Assembly (NCBI GenBank): GCA_902561795.1
Contig: CACERG010000002.1
Coordinates: 1-64,000 of the forward strand
Source: an uncultured Bacteroidota bacterium
Lineage (GTDB): Bacteria > Bacteroidota > Bacteroidia > Flavobacteriales > Flavobacteriaceae
Length of the DNA: 64,000 nt
Direction of reading: 5' to 3'
In this document: positions 39,758 through 49,596 of the stretch, in pieces
How the letters are laid out: each line of letters opens with the position of its first letter
Position numbering within the stretch: position 1 is the first letter of the stretch
Notes under the pieces: generated by a model
Seen by the model: only the letters and a program-made list of their open reading frames with translations
Told to the model about the DNA's origin: nothing
The model's database searches: none
Program-made: the position numbers and the translations under genes

Positions 39758-41234
39758 AGTTTTTCTCAATAATCATTTTCTGCCTGCTTATCATCAGTGG
39801 ATCAATAATCAACAATTCTTTGTTTATTTTTGGTTTTAAAGGGGTTAGTTTTTTTGTTCCAGAAATTAAGTTCAGTGTTGAAGTCAATAATGGCTCCCCT
39901 AAAATTCCTAGAACTCCGAGGTTAGTTATATCTTCTTCAATTAATCTAGTTGGTTCTAGTCCATCTGAATAGTCAGCATAACCGTCACTATTAGCCATTT
40001 TTAAAACTATAGGTTGCATAGCATAAGTATGATCAGGATTTTTGGTTTGTTCATTATCAACGTAATCGTAAACTGTAATTGAACCAACATTTTTTCCTAC
40101 AGTACGTTCTCCAATTTGTATTACTTCGATATAAGAAGAAAGCCCATTTATTAAAAGCTCACTTGCTGAAGCAGACTCTGAAGATGTTATCATGTAAACA
40201 CGGTCTAAATTCAATGAGTTTATTTGACTTCCATTACTCAGTGTATCAACAAAACGATTAATTAATGATTCAGAACCAAATCTCTTTTCTAAATAAGAAA
40301 TAAGCTTTTTATTCCATTGTTCTTTTGCAAAAACTTCAGACTTAAATTGACCAGTTATCATACTTGCTAATTCAACACAATTTTTTACTGATCCACCACC
40401 ATTATATCTCAAATCTATAATTAGATCATTAATATTTTTATTATTGAATAAACCAAAAATATCATTTAAATCATCACTTTTATCTGCAACAAATTGATTA
40501 TACATTAAATAACCCACCTGCTGTCCATCAGCAATATCAAAAGTTTTATTAACTTGGATTGGATTGGTTTTAAAATTCTCTTCTTTTGTTAACTCAACAT
40601 TTACACCATTTGAAATTACTCTACCATTTGCAATTGAGGCCATGTTAAGAGTGTAATTAGGATCATCTCCGAATAATAGTGAGATGTAATTGCTATCGTT
40701 TAAAATAGTACCATTCACTCCATTAAAAAAATCCCCTCGTTTTATATTTTTACCGTCTGCATTTGAACCCTCTAAGATGTATTTTACAAAGCCTACAACT
40801 TCATTGCAATTTTCACATGCATATAATAGCCCAAATTCAACACCATTAGTTGCAAACACACCTTGTAAAGTATTTTCTAATTCGACATAATCATCTTGGA
40901 TCCAACTAAATCTATCATCAGGGTGTTTCAACGATTCAAAAAATATTTTGGGATTTGAATTATTTTTTATGTATTCAGCATACTCTTTTTCATCATTTAA
41001 CTTCTCATCAGAAAGTTCAGATACGTCTTCTTGCCAGTAATAAAATTCATTTAAACCTTTCCAAACGAAATCACTTACTTGTAGTTCTCCTTCAAGATTA
41101 ACTTCTAAGTCGTCTGTATCTAAATTCTGATTTAATTCATTATCCTCAGTAGTTATATCTTTAGAACAACTAATTACAGTAGCTATTAGAATTAGTAGTA
41201 TATTAAATCTTGTTTTTTTTATTTCGTTAAGCAT
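39735..41234 (-). CDS. S41 family peptidase (C-terminal processing protease-like) lipoprotein
   Basis: Lipobox LIATVISC; 'DLIIDLRYNGGGSVKNCVELASMI', 'VYMITSSESASASELLINGLSSYIEVIQIGERTVGKNVGS'. Confidence 0.88.
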   Translation of the reverse strand: MLNEIKKTRFNILLILIATVISCSKDITTEDNELNQNLDTDDLEVNLEGELQVSDFVWKGLNEFYYWQEDVSELSDEKLNDEKEYAEYIKNNSNPKIFFESLKHPDDRFSWIQDDYVELENTLQGVFATNGVEFGLLYACENCNEVVGFVKYILEGSNADGKNIKRGDFFNGVNGTILNDSNYISLLFGDDPNYTLNMASIANGRVISNGVNVELTKEENFKTNPIQVNKTFDIADGQQVGYLMYNQFVADKSDDLNDIFGLFNNKNINDLIIDLRYNGGGSVKNCVELASMITGQFKSEVFAKEQWNKKLISYLEKRFGSESLINRFVDTLSNGSQINSLNLDRVYMITSSESASASELLINGLSSYIEVIQIGERTVGKNVGSITVYDYVDNEQTKNPDHTYAMQPIVLKMANSDGYADYSDGLEPTRLIEEDITNLGVLGILGEPLLTSTLNLISGTKKLTPLKPKINKELLIIDPLMISRQKMIIEKNFNYFELK

Positions 41235-41318
41235 TTAAAAAGTAGATAATGACAAAATTAAATAATATAAAGTTTTGAATGTCTTTAAATAGTTAAGTTT
41301 TATAATCTAATTTTTTAA

Positions 41319-42668
41319 TTATAATTTTAGGCCAGTATAATTAAATGGTGTGATTGACTTAAGTTTTGATTTAACTTGCTCATCTATGTTTAATTCCTCT
41401 ATAAACTTTTGTATTTCTTCTTGATCAACTTTTGTATTTGAACGTGTTAATTCTTTTAGAGCTTCGTATGGATTTTTAAATCCTTCTTTTCTTAGAATTG
41501 TCTGAATTGCCTCGGCAACTACTATCCAATTTTCATTTAGATCTTCATTTAGTTTATTTGTGTTCACTACTAACTTTTCTAAACCTTTTAAGGTAGATAA
41601 AAATCCTATTAAAGTGTGACCAAAAGGGACTCCTATATTTCTTAAAACAGTACTATCAGATAAATCCCTTTGTAACCTTGAAATTGGTAGTTTTGATGAT
41701 AAAAATTCAAATACAGCATTAGCCATACCTAAATTTCCCTCAGAATTTTCAAAATCTATAGGATTAATTTTATGCGGCATTGCAGAAGAGCCAATTTCAT
41801 TATTATTTATTTTTTGTTTGAAGTAGTCCATTGAAATATATTGCCACATGTCTCTATTTAGGTCTATAATGATATTATTAATTCTCTTTGTTGAATCGCA
41901 CAAAGCTGCAAAAGAATCATAATATTCAATCTGAGTTGTTGGGTAAGAATATTTTAATCCAAGTTTTAATTCAACAAATCTTTTACCAAAACTTTTCCAA
42001 TCTATTTTCGGGTATGCAACATGATGAGCATTAAAATTTCCAGTTGCGCCTGAAAACTTAGCACCATATGGAACATTAGAAAGCATTATTTTTTGTTCTT
42101 CTATGCGACTCACAAAAACTTGAATTTCTTTACCTAGAATAGAGGGTGATGCAGGTTGGCCGTGTGTTCTAGAAAGAATTGGGATTTCCTTATACTCTTG
42201 AACTAAGTATTTCAATTTATTAAGTATTTTTTCTAACATTGGAAGATAAACCTTTTCAATACCTTTTTTTACAGACAATGGAATTGCTGTATTATTTATA
42301 TCCTGAGAGGTCAATCCGAAATGAATAAATTCTTTGTATTTTCCGAATTTGAATTTATCGAATTGTTTCTTGATGAAATATTCTAGTGCTTTAACATCAT
42401 GGTTTGTAATTTTTTCAATCTGTTTTATCTCAACAGCATAATCAGTCGAAAAGTTTTCATATAATTTTCTTAGTTTTTTAAAATTACTTGGATCAAAATC
42501 TATTAGTTCGGGAAGTTTCAGTTCACAAAGCGCAATAAAATATTCTATTTCAACTTCTAAACGATATTTGATTAGTGCTTCCTCAGAAAAAAAAGTTGAA
42601 AAAATTTTTGTTTTTGCGCGATAACGGCCATCAATTGGAGAAATTGCATTGAGTTCAGTTAGCGACAT
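41319..42668 (-). CDS. purB: Adenylosuccinate lyase
   Basis: 'LNAISPIDGRYRAKT', 'FIHFGLTSQDINNTA', 'LSRTHGQPASPS', 'IGSSAMPHKINPIDFENSEGN'. Confidence 0.95.
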   Translation of the reverse strand: MSLTELNAISPIDGRYRAKTKIFSTFFSEEALIKYRLEVEIEYFIALCELKLPELIDFDPSNFKKLRKLYENFSTDYAVEIKQIEKITNHDVKALEYFIKKQFDKFKFGKYKEFIHFGLTSQDINNTAIPLSVKKGIEKVYLPMLEKILNKLKYLVQEYKEIPILSRTHGQPASPSILGKEIQVFVSRIEEQKIMLSNVPYGAKFSGATGNFNAHHVAYPKIDWKSFGKRFVELKLGLKYSYPTTQIEYYDSFAALCDSTKRINNIIIDLNRDMWQYISMDYFKQKINNNEIGSSAMPHKINPIDFENSEGNLGMANAVFEFLSSKLPISRLQRDLSDSTVLRNIGVPFGHTLIGFLSTLKGLEKLVVNTNKLNEDLNENWIVVAEAIQTILRKEGFKNPYEALKELTRSNTKVDQEEIQKFIEELNIDEQVKSKLKSITPFNYTGLKL

Positions 42669-42818
42669 TTCAATTATTTTTCACAAAGATACAAGGAAAT
42701 AAACCTTTGAAGAGTCGTTAGCACTTAAAATATATGGTTATTTGCAATAAAAAAATAATTTATTCAAATTAAAATAAATTATTTAACAAAATTATTATTT
42801 TAATTAATAAGCTTTCTA

Positions 42819-43571
42819 TTATAGCTTTAAAACCCTATATTCTTCGTAGCATCTTGAAATAGCTTCTAAAATTTGTAAATCATTAGCTTCATTCATAAAT
42901 GTGTCAGAATAATTACAATTTCTTAGAATTTCGTCAATGTCAATACGCTTTATACCTAAAAGTTGGATTAATACTTGTCGATCAAATTTGGATATTAACA
43001 AATTTTTGATCTCATTGTCTTCCCTCATAAGCTTAAGTTTTTTCATTTGAGTCCCATTTCTTCCAAACATATTATTCAAATAATCTACTGGATTAAACAA
43101 ATTTCCAATAGCTTTGGAAAAGTTTCCAAATTTTCCATCACTAGATTCATATCCAAGATTAGGAAGCCCTGAAATTTGATAGCGCCGGGCAGTATTTATA
43201 GGGGTATTTTTTACATCAATATCCAAATACCCGGTTAGCTGGTATGGGCGAACTTCTATTTCTTCTAAAGCGAAAGCAAGTTCTGTCATTACAAACTTAA
43301 AGTTTCCAAATTTTAGCATATCATTTGTTACAGCGATCTTTAATGGTTTAAAACCAAGATAAGAAAAGTATAAAGTATCATTTACTTCTGCTGGAATGTA
43401 AAATGTTCCTTTTTGATTTGTAATTGCGCCTATAACTTTAGTTAAATTCAGAACGTGTACACTAGACATAGGTAATCCTGTTGTTTCGTTTTCAACTACA
43501 GCGCTAAAGTCATTTTGTGAAAAACCCTTGAACGAAAAAAAAATAAAAACAGCAACACAAATCTTCCTCAT
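42819..43571 (-). CDS. Secreted carboxypeptidase-like regulatory domain protein
   Basis: Signal peptide, then 'AVVENETTGLPMSSVHVLNLTKVIGAITNQKGTFYIPAEVNDTLYFSYLGFKPLKI'. Confidence 0.8.
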   Translation of the reverse strand: MRKICVAVFIFFSFKGFSQNDFSAVVENETTGLPMSSVHVLNLTKVIGAITNQKGTFYIPAEVNDTLYFSYLGFKPLKIAVTNDMLKFGNFKFVMTELAFALEEIEVRPYQLTGYLDIDVKNTPINTARRYQISGLPNLGYESSDGKFGNFSKAIGNLFNPVDYLNNMFGRNGTQMKKLKLMREDNEIKNLLISKFDRQVLIQLLGIKRIDIDEILRNCNYSDTFMNEANDLQILEAISRCYEEYRVLKL

Positions 43572-43629
43572 GCCTTAAATTTATGTAAAAATCATTTAAA
43601 AAACTTTAGTGTTAGAAAGGATTTAATCG

Positions 43630-44208
43630 CTAAGAAGCACTAGAGATAAAGTTAATTAATTTCAAAGTTGCTTTTCCTCTATGACTAATTTGATCTTTAA
43701 TACCATTTCCTAACTCAGCAAATGTTTTTTTATATCCTTTTGGAATGAAAATGGGGTCATAACCAAAACCATTATTTCCCCGCTTTTCAAAAATAATTTT
43801 ACCATAAACTTTTCCTTCAAAGCAAAAGGTTTGATTGTTTAGGTGTAAATAGAAAATTGATCTTAAAGTGGCTGCTGGATTTGAAATATTTTCAAGTTTT
43901 TTCCAAATTTTTTCGATATTCTTATCATTATTTTTTGATGGACCAGCATATCTAGCTGATAAAACTCCAGGCTCACCTTCCAGAAAATCAATTTCTAATC
44001 CAGAATCATCTGCAAAACAATTTAAACCAAATTTTTTTCTAATGAAATCTGATTTAATTTTTGCATTTTCTTCCAAAGTTCTACCTGTTTCTTCTATAGG
44101 GTTTAAATAATTGATATCATTAAGACTCCAAAGAACTATTGATTTCGGAAGAATTCTTCTTAATTCAACAACTTTGTTTTCATTATGTGTTGCAAAGATT
44201 AAATGCAT
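43630..44208 (-). CDS. rdgB: Non-canonical purine NTP pyrophosphatase (RdgB/HAM1)
   Basis: 'LIFATHNENKVVELRRIL', 'FADDSGLEIDFLEGEPGVLSARYAG', 'GFGYDPIFIPKGYKKTFAEL'. Confidence 0.94.
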   Translation of the reverse strand: MHLIFATHNENKVVELRRILPKSIVLWSLNDINYLNPIEETGRTLEENAKIKSDFIRKKFGLNCFADDSGLEIDFLEGEPGVLSARYAGPSKNNDKNIEKIWKKLENISNPAATLRSIFYLHLNNQTFCFEGKVYGKIIFEKRGNNGFGYDPIFIPKGYKKTFAELGNGIKDQISHRGKATLKLINFISSAS

Positions 44209-44209
44209 A

Positions 44210-44680
44210 TTAATTATTGTGATATGGGTGGTTATTTATAATAGTGAAGGCTCTATAAAGTTGTTCACAAAAAAATAATCTGATCATCTGATGAGAAAAC
44301 GTCATCCTTGAGAGAGCAATCCTAATGGGGAAATCATCATAAAACTTTTTTGATAAACCATAAGCCCCACCAATTATAAAGATAATTCTTTTTTTACCGG
44401 TATTTATATAGCTTTTAATTTCACAAGCAAAATCAATAGAATTTAACATCTTTCCTTTTTCGTCTAATATAACGACAATGTCATTGGGAGTTATTTTTTT
44501 TTGTATTTGCTGATATTCTTTTTCTTTTAGTTGTTTTATGTTAGTTTTTTTTGTCTTTGTCTCTTCGACACATACAAAAGAAAATTTAATGAAACGCAAT
44601 ATTTTTATTTTATAAGCTTCTAACTCATCTGAAAAATATTTTTTTTTGGTTTTACCAACGAATAATAGTTGAATTTCCAT
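44210..44680 (-). CDS. rlmH: 23S rRNA (pseudouridine1915-N3)-methyltransferase
   Basis: 'DIVVILDEKGKMLNSIDFA', 'RIIFIIGGAYGLSKKFYDDFPIRIALSRMTFSHQMIRLFFCEQLYRAFTIINNHPYH'. Confidence 0.95.
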   Translation of the reverse strand: MEIQLLFVGKTKKKYFSDELEAYKIKILRFIKFSFVCVEETKTKKTNIKQLKEKEYQQIQKKITPNDIVVILDEKGKMLNSIDFACEIKSYINTGKKRIIFIIGGAYGLSKKFYDDFPIRIALSRMTFSHQMIRLFFCEQLYRAFTIINNHPYHNN

Positions 44681-44775
44681 TTAACAAATCTACAAATGCT
44701 TTTGATTTTTTTTGCATTTATATATTCTTATAATTAACCCTTTTATATTTGTAAAACATACATGATGTTTGAACA

Positions 44776-45711
44776 ATGAAATTTCTAAAGTTTCCACTTG
44801 TAAAATCTGCTTTACGATTTTTAAAGGCTATTAAGCCACCAGGATTTTATGGATTTTCAATATACGATCTTTTGGAAATGTATATTCTAGGGATTGTTAA
44901 AGGTGCTTTAACTTACAGGGCAGGAAGCATTTCATTTAGTTTTTTTATGGCTTTATTTCCATTTATACTTTTCATTCTTAATTTAATTCCATTTATTGAT
45001 TTAATACCATTTATTAAAATTGAAAACTTTGATCAAACTTTTTTAAATTATATAGAATTATTTCTTCCAGGCGAAACTCAAAGTTTTTTTGCACAAATAT
45101 TCGAGGATATAAGAACTAAGCCAAGAGCTGGATTACTTTCATCTGTTTTTTTGCTTTCAATATTTTTATCTGCTAATGGTATTTCTGCAATTTTTGGAAG
45201 TTTTGAATTTTCATACCATGTTAATTTCTCAAGAAGTTTTTTCAGGCAGTATTTTCTATCTGTTGGTGTTAGTGTCCTTTTAGCCTTTCTTTCACTAATA
45301 ACTGTAGTCATCTTTTTTTACTTCGAGTTTTATATTCTTAACAACTTAGACTCCCTAATAGCCTCTCAGATTAGATGGACTCGTATTGGGCAGATTACTT
45401 TTTTTGGACTATTTATTTACATAACCGTAAATATTCTATTTTATTTTGGCACAATTGAAGGAAGAAAAAATAAATTTTTTACACCAGGATCTTTAATGAC
45501 AACCCTTTTATTTTTTTTAACGACTTATTGTTTTGGTATTTACATCGAAAACTTTTCTAATTATAATCAGCTTTACGGTTCAATAGGTGCATTATTAATT
45601 TTTCTTTTGTATATATGGATTAATTCAAATATTTTACTTCTGGGATTTGAATTAAATGCAACATTAAGCAGATTTAAAAGAGAACCTAAGAGAAAAATTA
45701 ATGGAAATTAA
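44776..45711 (+). CDS. YihY/BrkB family membrane protein
   Basis: Multi-TM; 'GALTYRAGSISFSFFMALFPFILFILNLIPF', 'SIGALLIFLLYIWINSNILLLGFELNATL'. Confidence 0.88.
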   Translation: MKFLKFPLVKSALRFLKAIKPPGFYGFSIYDLLEMYILGIVKGALTYRAGSISFSFFMALFPFILFILNLIPFIDLIPFIKIENFDQTFLNYIELFLPGETQSFFAQIFEDIRTKPRAGLLSSVFLLSIFLSANGISAIFGSFEFSYHVNFSRSFFRQYFLSVGVSVLLAFLSLITVVIFFYFEFYILNNLDSLIASQIRWTRIGQITFFGLFIYITVNILFYFGTIEGRKNKFFTPGSLMTTLLFFLTTYCFGIYIENFSNYNQLYGSIGALLIFLLYIWINSNILLLGFELNATLSRFKREPKRKINGN

Positions 45712-48169
45712 ACCTTCAAAATATTTTGTTGATGTTATATTACCACTAGCATTGCCGAAAACCTATACTTACCAGCTAAATCAAAAAGAAGCAGTTATTG
45801 TTAAGCCTGGATTTAGGGTAGCAGTTCAATTTGGAAAACAAAAGATATATACCGCTGTGGTAAAAAAAGTTCATTCTACATTTCCTCAATCATACGAACC
45901 AAAGCCTATTTCAATGATAATGGATGATTATCCTTTAGTGACAAACGCTCAACTAAAGTTTTGGGAATGGATTTCAAATTATTATATGTGCACTGAAGGT
46001 GAAGTGCTTCGCTCAAGCTTGCCAAGTGCACTACTTATTGAAAGTAAATCAATTATTATAATTAAAGAGGCTACAAGTAAACAAATAGAAAATTTGTCTG
46101 ATATTGAATTTATTATTTACGAAGCACTACAACAATCAAATCTAACAATTGACCAGATTATAAAAATTACAGATACAAAAAAAGTCATGCCTTTAGTTTT
46201 AGGATTGATTAAAAAAAAAGTAGCGATAATTGAGCAAAGTTTTGAAGAAAAATACAAACCAAAAAAACAACGTGTTGTAAGGCTAAATAAAGATTGTAAA
46301 AATAAAAATGTATTAAAACAAGTCTTTGAGACTTTAAAAAAAGCCCCAAAACAAAGAGCAGTTTTGATGGATTTGTTGAAAAGGCCAACAAAATTAAACT
46401 CTTGGACCCCTTTTGTTAAGTTGACCAATGAGTCAAACATAAAAGCCTATCATTTAAAAAGTTTAATTGATAAAGGTCTCATTGATGAAAGTTATCAAGA
46501 AATAAATAGAGTTTTAATCAAAAAATCAACAAATCTATCTGAAGAAAAAAAATTGTCTTTATCACAAGCAAAAGCACTAGATGATATAAAACAAAAGTTT
46601 AAGGAAAAAAAAGTAATACTTCTAGAAGGAGTTACTTCATCTGGGAAGACGGAAGTTTATATAAAACTAATTAAAAAAGAATTAAAAAAGGGAAATCAAA
46701 TTCTTTATCTTTTGCCTGAGATATCTTTAACTTCGCAGATTGTTCAAAGACTAACCTCTCACTTTAGAGAAAAAGTTTTAGTTTATCATTCAAAATTTTC
46801 TACTCATGAGCGAACAGAAGTTTGGAATCAAGTTTTGAAAAATGATAGGACTGGCAGCGTTATTGTAGGTGCACGTTCTTCATTACTTTTACCTTTCAAA
46901 AATTTAAGCTTATTAATTGTAGATGAGGAGCATGAAAATTCTTTTAAACAATTCGATCCATCACCAAGATATCAAGCAAGGGATAGTGCAATTTACTTAG
47001 CTCACAATTTAAAAGCTAAGGTTATTTTAGGTTCAGCTACACCATCAATTGAAACTGCTGAAAATGCAAGAAATGGTAAATACGGTTGGGTTAAATTAAA
47101 AGAGCGCTATGGCGGAGTTGAGCTACCAAAGATTGAATTGGTCAATCTTAAAGAAGAATACCAAAAAAATAGAATGTCTGGTATTTTTTCAAAACAACTT
47201 TTGTTGAAAATAAAAGAAACTATAGACCAAAGAAAGCAAGTAATTTTATTTCAAAACAGAAGAGGATACGCCCCAATATTAGAATGCTTATGTTGTGGAT
47301 ACTCTCCGCAATGTGTACAATGTGATGTTTCACTTACTTACCATCAAACTATTAATAAGTTAAGGTGTCACTACTGTGGTTATAATACAAATATGCCAAG
47401 TCAATGTGATGCATGTGGTATGACTTCCCTAAATAAAAAAGGTGTGGGTACACAACAAATTGAAGAACAGATAAAGAAAATTTTCCCAAATATCAATGTT
47501 TCAAGAATGGACTGGGATAGTACTAGAGGGAAGTGGGATTTTGATAATATTATTGAAAAATTTCATGAAGAAAAAATACAAATCTTAGTTGGTACTCAAA
47601 TGGTTGTTAAAGGTTTAGATTTTAAAAATGTATTACTTGTAGGTGTTATTAATGCTGACAACATATTAAATTTTCCTGACTTTAGAGCACACGAAAGAAG
47701 TTATCAAATGCTAACACAAGTAGCTGGGCGAGCAGGGCGACTTGATAAAAAAGGAAAAGTAATTATCCAAACTTTTCAGCCTGAGCATCCTGTTTTATTG
47801 CAAGTCTTAAATTATGATTATGAAAAACTTTTTCAAACCCAAAAAAAAGAGCGAATAAATTATAAATACCCTCCATTTTATAGGATGGTAAAAATTACCT
47901 TCAAATGTAGGCATTATGAGAATGTTAATAAAGCATCTGATTGGTTTTCAAATGTCTTAAAATCCTTATATAAGGGTACAATACTAGGACCTGTGTTCCC
48001 AACTATTATGAGAGTGAGAAATCAGTATCAAAAACAACTAATTATTAAACTTGATCATGATTTAAAGCCTAAAGAACTGAAAAAGATTCTAATGAAAATT
48101 TATAAGAGCTTTCAAACAATCGGTGAATTTAAATCTACAAGAGTGAATTTTGATGCCGATCCATATTAA
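45701..48169 (+). CDS. priA: Primosomal protein N' (replication restart helicase)
   Basis: 'LLEGVTSSGKTEVYIKL', 'LIVDEEHENSFKQFDPSPRYQARDSA', zinc-binding Cys cluster 'CLCCGYSPQCVQCDVSL...CHYCGYNTNMPSQCDACG'. Confidence 0.95.
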   Translation: MEIKPSKYFVDVILPLALPKTYTYQLNQKEAVIVKPGFRVAVQFGKQKIYTAVVKKVHSTFPQSYEPKPISMIMDDYPLVTNAQLKFWEWISNYYMCTEGEVLRSSLPSALLIESKSIIIIKEATSKQIENLSDIEFIIYEALQQSNLTIDQIIKITDTKKVMPLVLGLIKKKVAIIEQSFEEKYKPKKQRVVRLNKDCKNKNVLKQVFETLKKAPKQRAVLMDLLKRPTKLNSWTPFVKLTNESNIKAYHLKSLIDKGLIDESYQEINRVLIKKSTNLSEEKKLSLSQAKALDDIKQKFKEKKVILLEGVTSSGKTEVYIKLIKKELKKGNQILYLLPEISLTSQIVQRLTSHFREKVLVYHSKFSTHERTEVWNQVLKNDRTGSVIVGARSSLLLPFKNLSLLIVDEEHENSFKQFDPSPRYQARDSAIYLAHNLKAKVILGSATPSIETAENARNGKYGWVKLKERYGGVELPKIELVNLKEEYQKNRMSGIFSKQLLLKIKETIDQRKQVILFQNRRGYAPILECLCCGYSPQCVQCDVSLTYHQTINKLRCHYCGYNTNMPSQCDACGMTSLNKKGVGTQQIEEQIKKIFPNINVSRMDWDSTRGKWDFDNIIEKFHEEKIQILVGTQMVVKGLDFKNVLLVGVINADNILNFPDFRAHERSYQMLTQVAGRAGRLDKKGKVIIQTFQPEHPVLLQVLNYDYEKLFQTQKKERINYKYPPFYRMVKITFKCRHYENVNKASDWFSNVLKSLYKGTILGPVFPTIMRVRNQYQKQLIIKLDHDLKPKELKKILMKIYKSFQTIGEFKSTRVNFDADPY

Positions 48170-48312
48170 CTTCTATGGAAGAAAAAAAATAAATTTTGAG
48201 TAATATCAAAAATTAAATAATCACAATTTTATTGAAATGATTGTTATTTCACCCATTTTGTATTTAAACCTTTAGATCAAGATTCATAGCGAGTTAAAAC
48301 TTTTCAAATTTT

Positions 48313-48343
48313 TTGGCAATATTAGAATAGAAATGTATTTTTG
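48313..48343 (+). promoter_or_regulatory. Candidate rpsF operon promoter: TTG (48313-48315), N20, TATTTTTG (48336-48343)
   Basis: Exact TAnnTTTG -7 element with -33 TTG at canonical spacing, 19 bp before the rpsF ATG. Confidence 0.65.
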
Positions 48344-48362
48344 CAATCCAAAATAAATACGT

Positions 48363-48704
48363 ATGAATCAATATGAAACTGTTTTCATTTTGAATCCCGT
48401 TCTATCTGAAAAGCAGGTAGAGGAAGCAGTTCAGAAGTATGTAAGCTTTATAAAGACCCAAAAAGGCAAACTTTCAAACCAAGAGAATTGGGGTTTAAAA
48501 AAGCTTTCATATCCTATTGAGAACAAAAAAAGTGGGTTTTACCATCTCTTTGAATTCACTGCTCCAAAAGATTCAGTATCAGAACTAGAAATTGAGTTTA
48601 GACGTGATGAGCGTATAATGCGTTACCTTACTGTTAAACTTGACAAAAATGCTAAGGCCTGGGCTGATAAGAGAAAAAAACGAAATAGTACTAAAACAAA
48701 GTAA
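48363..48704 (+). CDS. rpsF: 30S ribosomal protein S6
   Basis: 'MNQYETVFILNPVLSEKQVEEAVQKYV...NWGLKKLSYPIENKKSGFYHLFEF', in rpsF-rpsR-rplI order. Confidence 0.96.
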   Translation: MNQYETVFILNPVLSEKQVEEAVQKYVSFIKTQKGKLSNQENWGLKKLSYPIENKKSGFYHLFEFTAPKDSVSELEIEFRRDERIMRYLTVKLDKNAKAWADKRKKRNSTKTK

Positions 48705-49001
48705 ATGTCTAAAATAGAAGAAGAAAATTTAGGAAAAAAAGAAGGTGAAATTCGTTATTTAACACCACTAAACATTGATACTACAAATCAAAAAAAATAT
48801 TGTCGTTTTAAAAGATCTGGCATAAAATATGTTGATTATAAAGATCCTGACTTTCTCATGAAGTTTGTTAACGAGCAAGGAAAAATATTACCTAGAAGAC
48901 TTACTGGAACCTCCCTCAAATATCAACGAAAAGTTTCTGTAGCTATAAAGAGGGCTCGCCACTTAGCATTAATGCCTTATGTCGCAGATATGCTAAAATA
49001 A
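48705..49001 (+). CDS. rpsR: 30S ribosomal protein S18
   Basis: '[64 protein letters not shown]'. Confidence 0.97.
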   Translation: MSKIEEENLGKKEGEIRYLTPLNIDTTNQKKYCRFKRSGIKYVDYKDPDFLMKFVNEQGKILPRRLTGTSLKYQRKVSVAIKRARHLALMPYVADMLK

Positions 49002-49012
49002 ATAAATCCGAT

Positions 49013-49474
49013 ATGAAATTAATTTTAAAAGAGGACGTTCAGAACCTTGGTTTTAAAGATGACGTAGTTAGCGTGAAAAGCGGTTATGGCCGAAACTTTT
49101 TAATTCCAAAGGGTAAGGCAATCATTGCTACAACATCTGCCTTAAAGATACTTCAAGAAAATTTGAAGCAACGCACATTCAAAGAAAAATCAATTGTTGA
49201 TGAAGCTTCAAAAAAAGCTGAGAAAATTAAAAATCTTAAAATAAAATTACCAAGTAAAGTTGGATCAGAGGATAAACTATTTGGATCAATAACTAATTCT
49301 GATTTAGCTGACGCAATTAGTAAAAAAGTTCTAGATATTGAAAAAAAACACATAACTATACCTGGAAAATCAATAAAGCGTTTGGGGAAATATGTTGCTA
49401 AAATTAGGATCCACCGAGAAGTAAGTTTTGAATTTCCTTTTGAAGTTATACCTGAAGAAAAGACTAATAAATAA
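49013..49474 (+). CDS. rplI: 50S ribosomal protein L9
   Basis: 'MKLILKEDVQNLGFKDDVVSVKSGYGRNFLIPKGKAI'. Confidence 0.97.
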   Translation: MKLILKEDVQNLGFKDDVVSVKSGYGRNFLIPKGKAIIATTSALKILQENLKQRTFKEKSIVDEASKKAEKIKNLKIKLPSKVGSEDKLFGSITNSDLADAISKKVLDIEKKHITIPGKSIKRLGKYVAKIRIHREVSFEFPFEVIPEEKTNK

Positions 49475-49596
49475 AAATATCTACATCACTAACTTACTGC
49501 TAGTCTCTATTTAATTTTTTAAAAATTCATAATAAGCTTTTAAAAGTTCTTTTTAATTAATCAAAATAAAAGATATTTGTAGAAGTAAATTTAATA

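Noticed and set aside
42669-42818. 150-bp AT-rich gap downstream of the 250-aa secreted protein start and upstream of purB
   Set aside because: Low-complexity A/T runs only; no convincing RNA structure or ORF by eye.
44744-44751. TATATTTG upstream of the YihY gene as a full promoter
   Set aside because: -7 element is exact but the nearest TTTG is about 29 nt away, too far for the usual spacing, so not listed as a feature.
48170-48362. Long AT-rich gap before rpsF as a tRNA or small RNA gene
   Set aside because: No cloverleaf, T-loop motif or terminator hairpin seen; best explained as promoter region.
49572-49579. GATATTTG as a hisS -7 promoter element
   Set aside because: 7/8 match to TAnnTTTG and no -33 TTG at suitable spacing.
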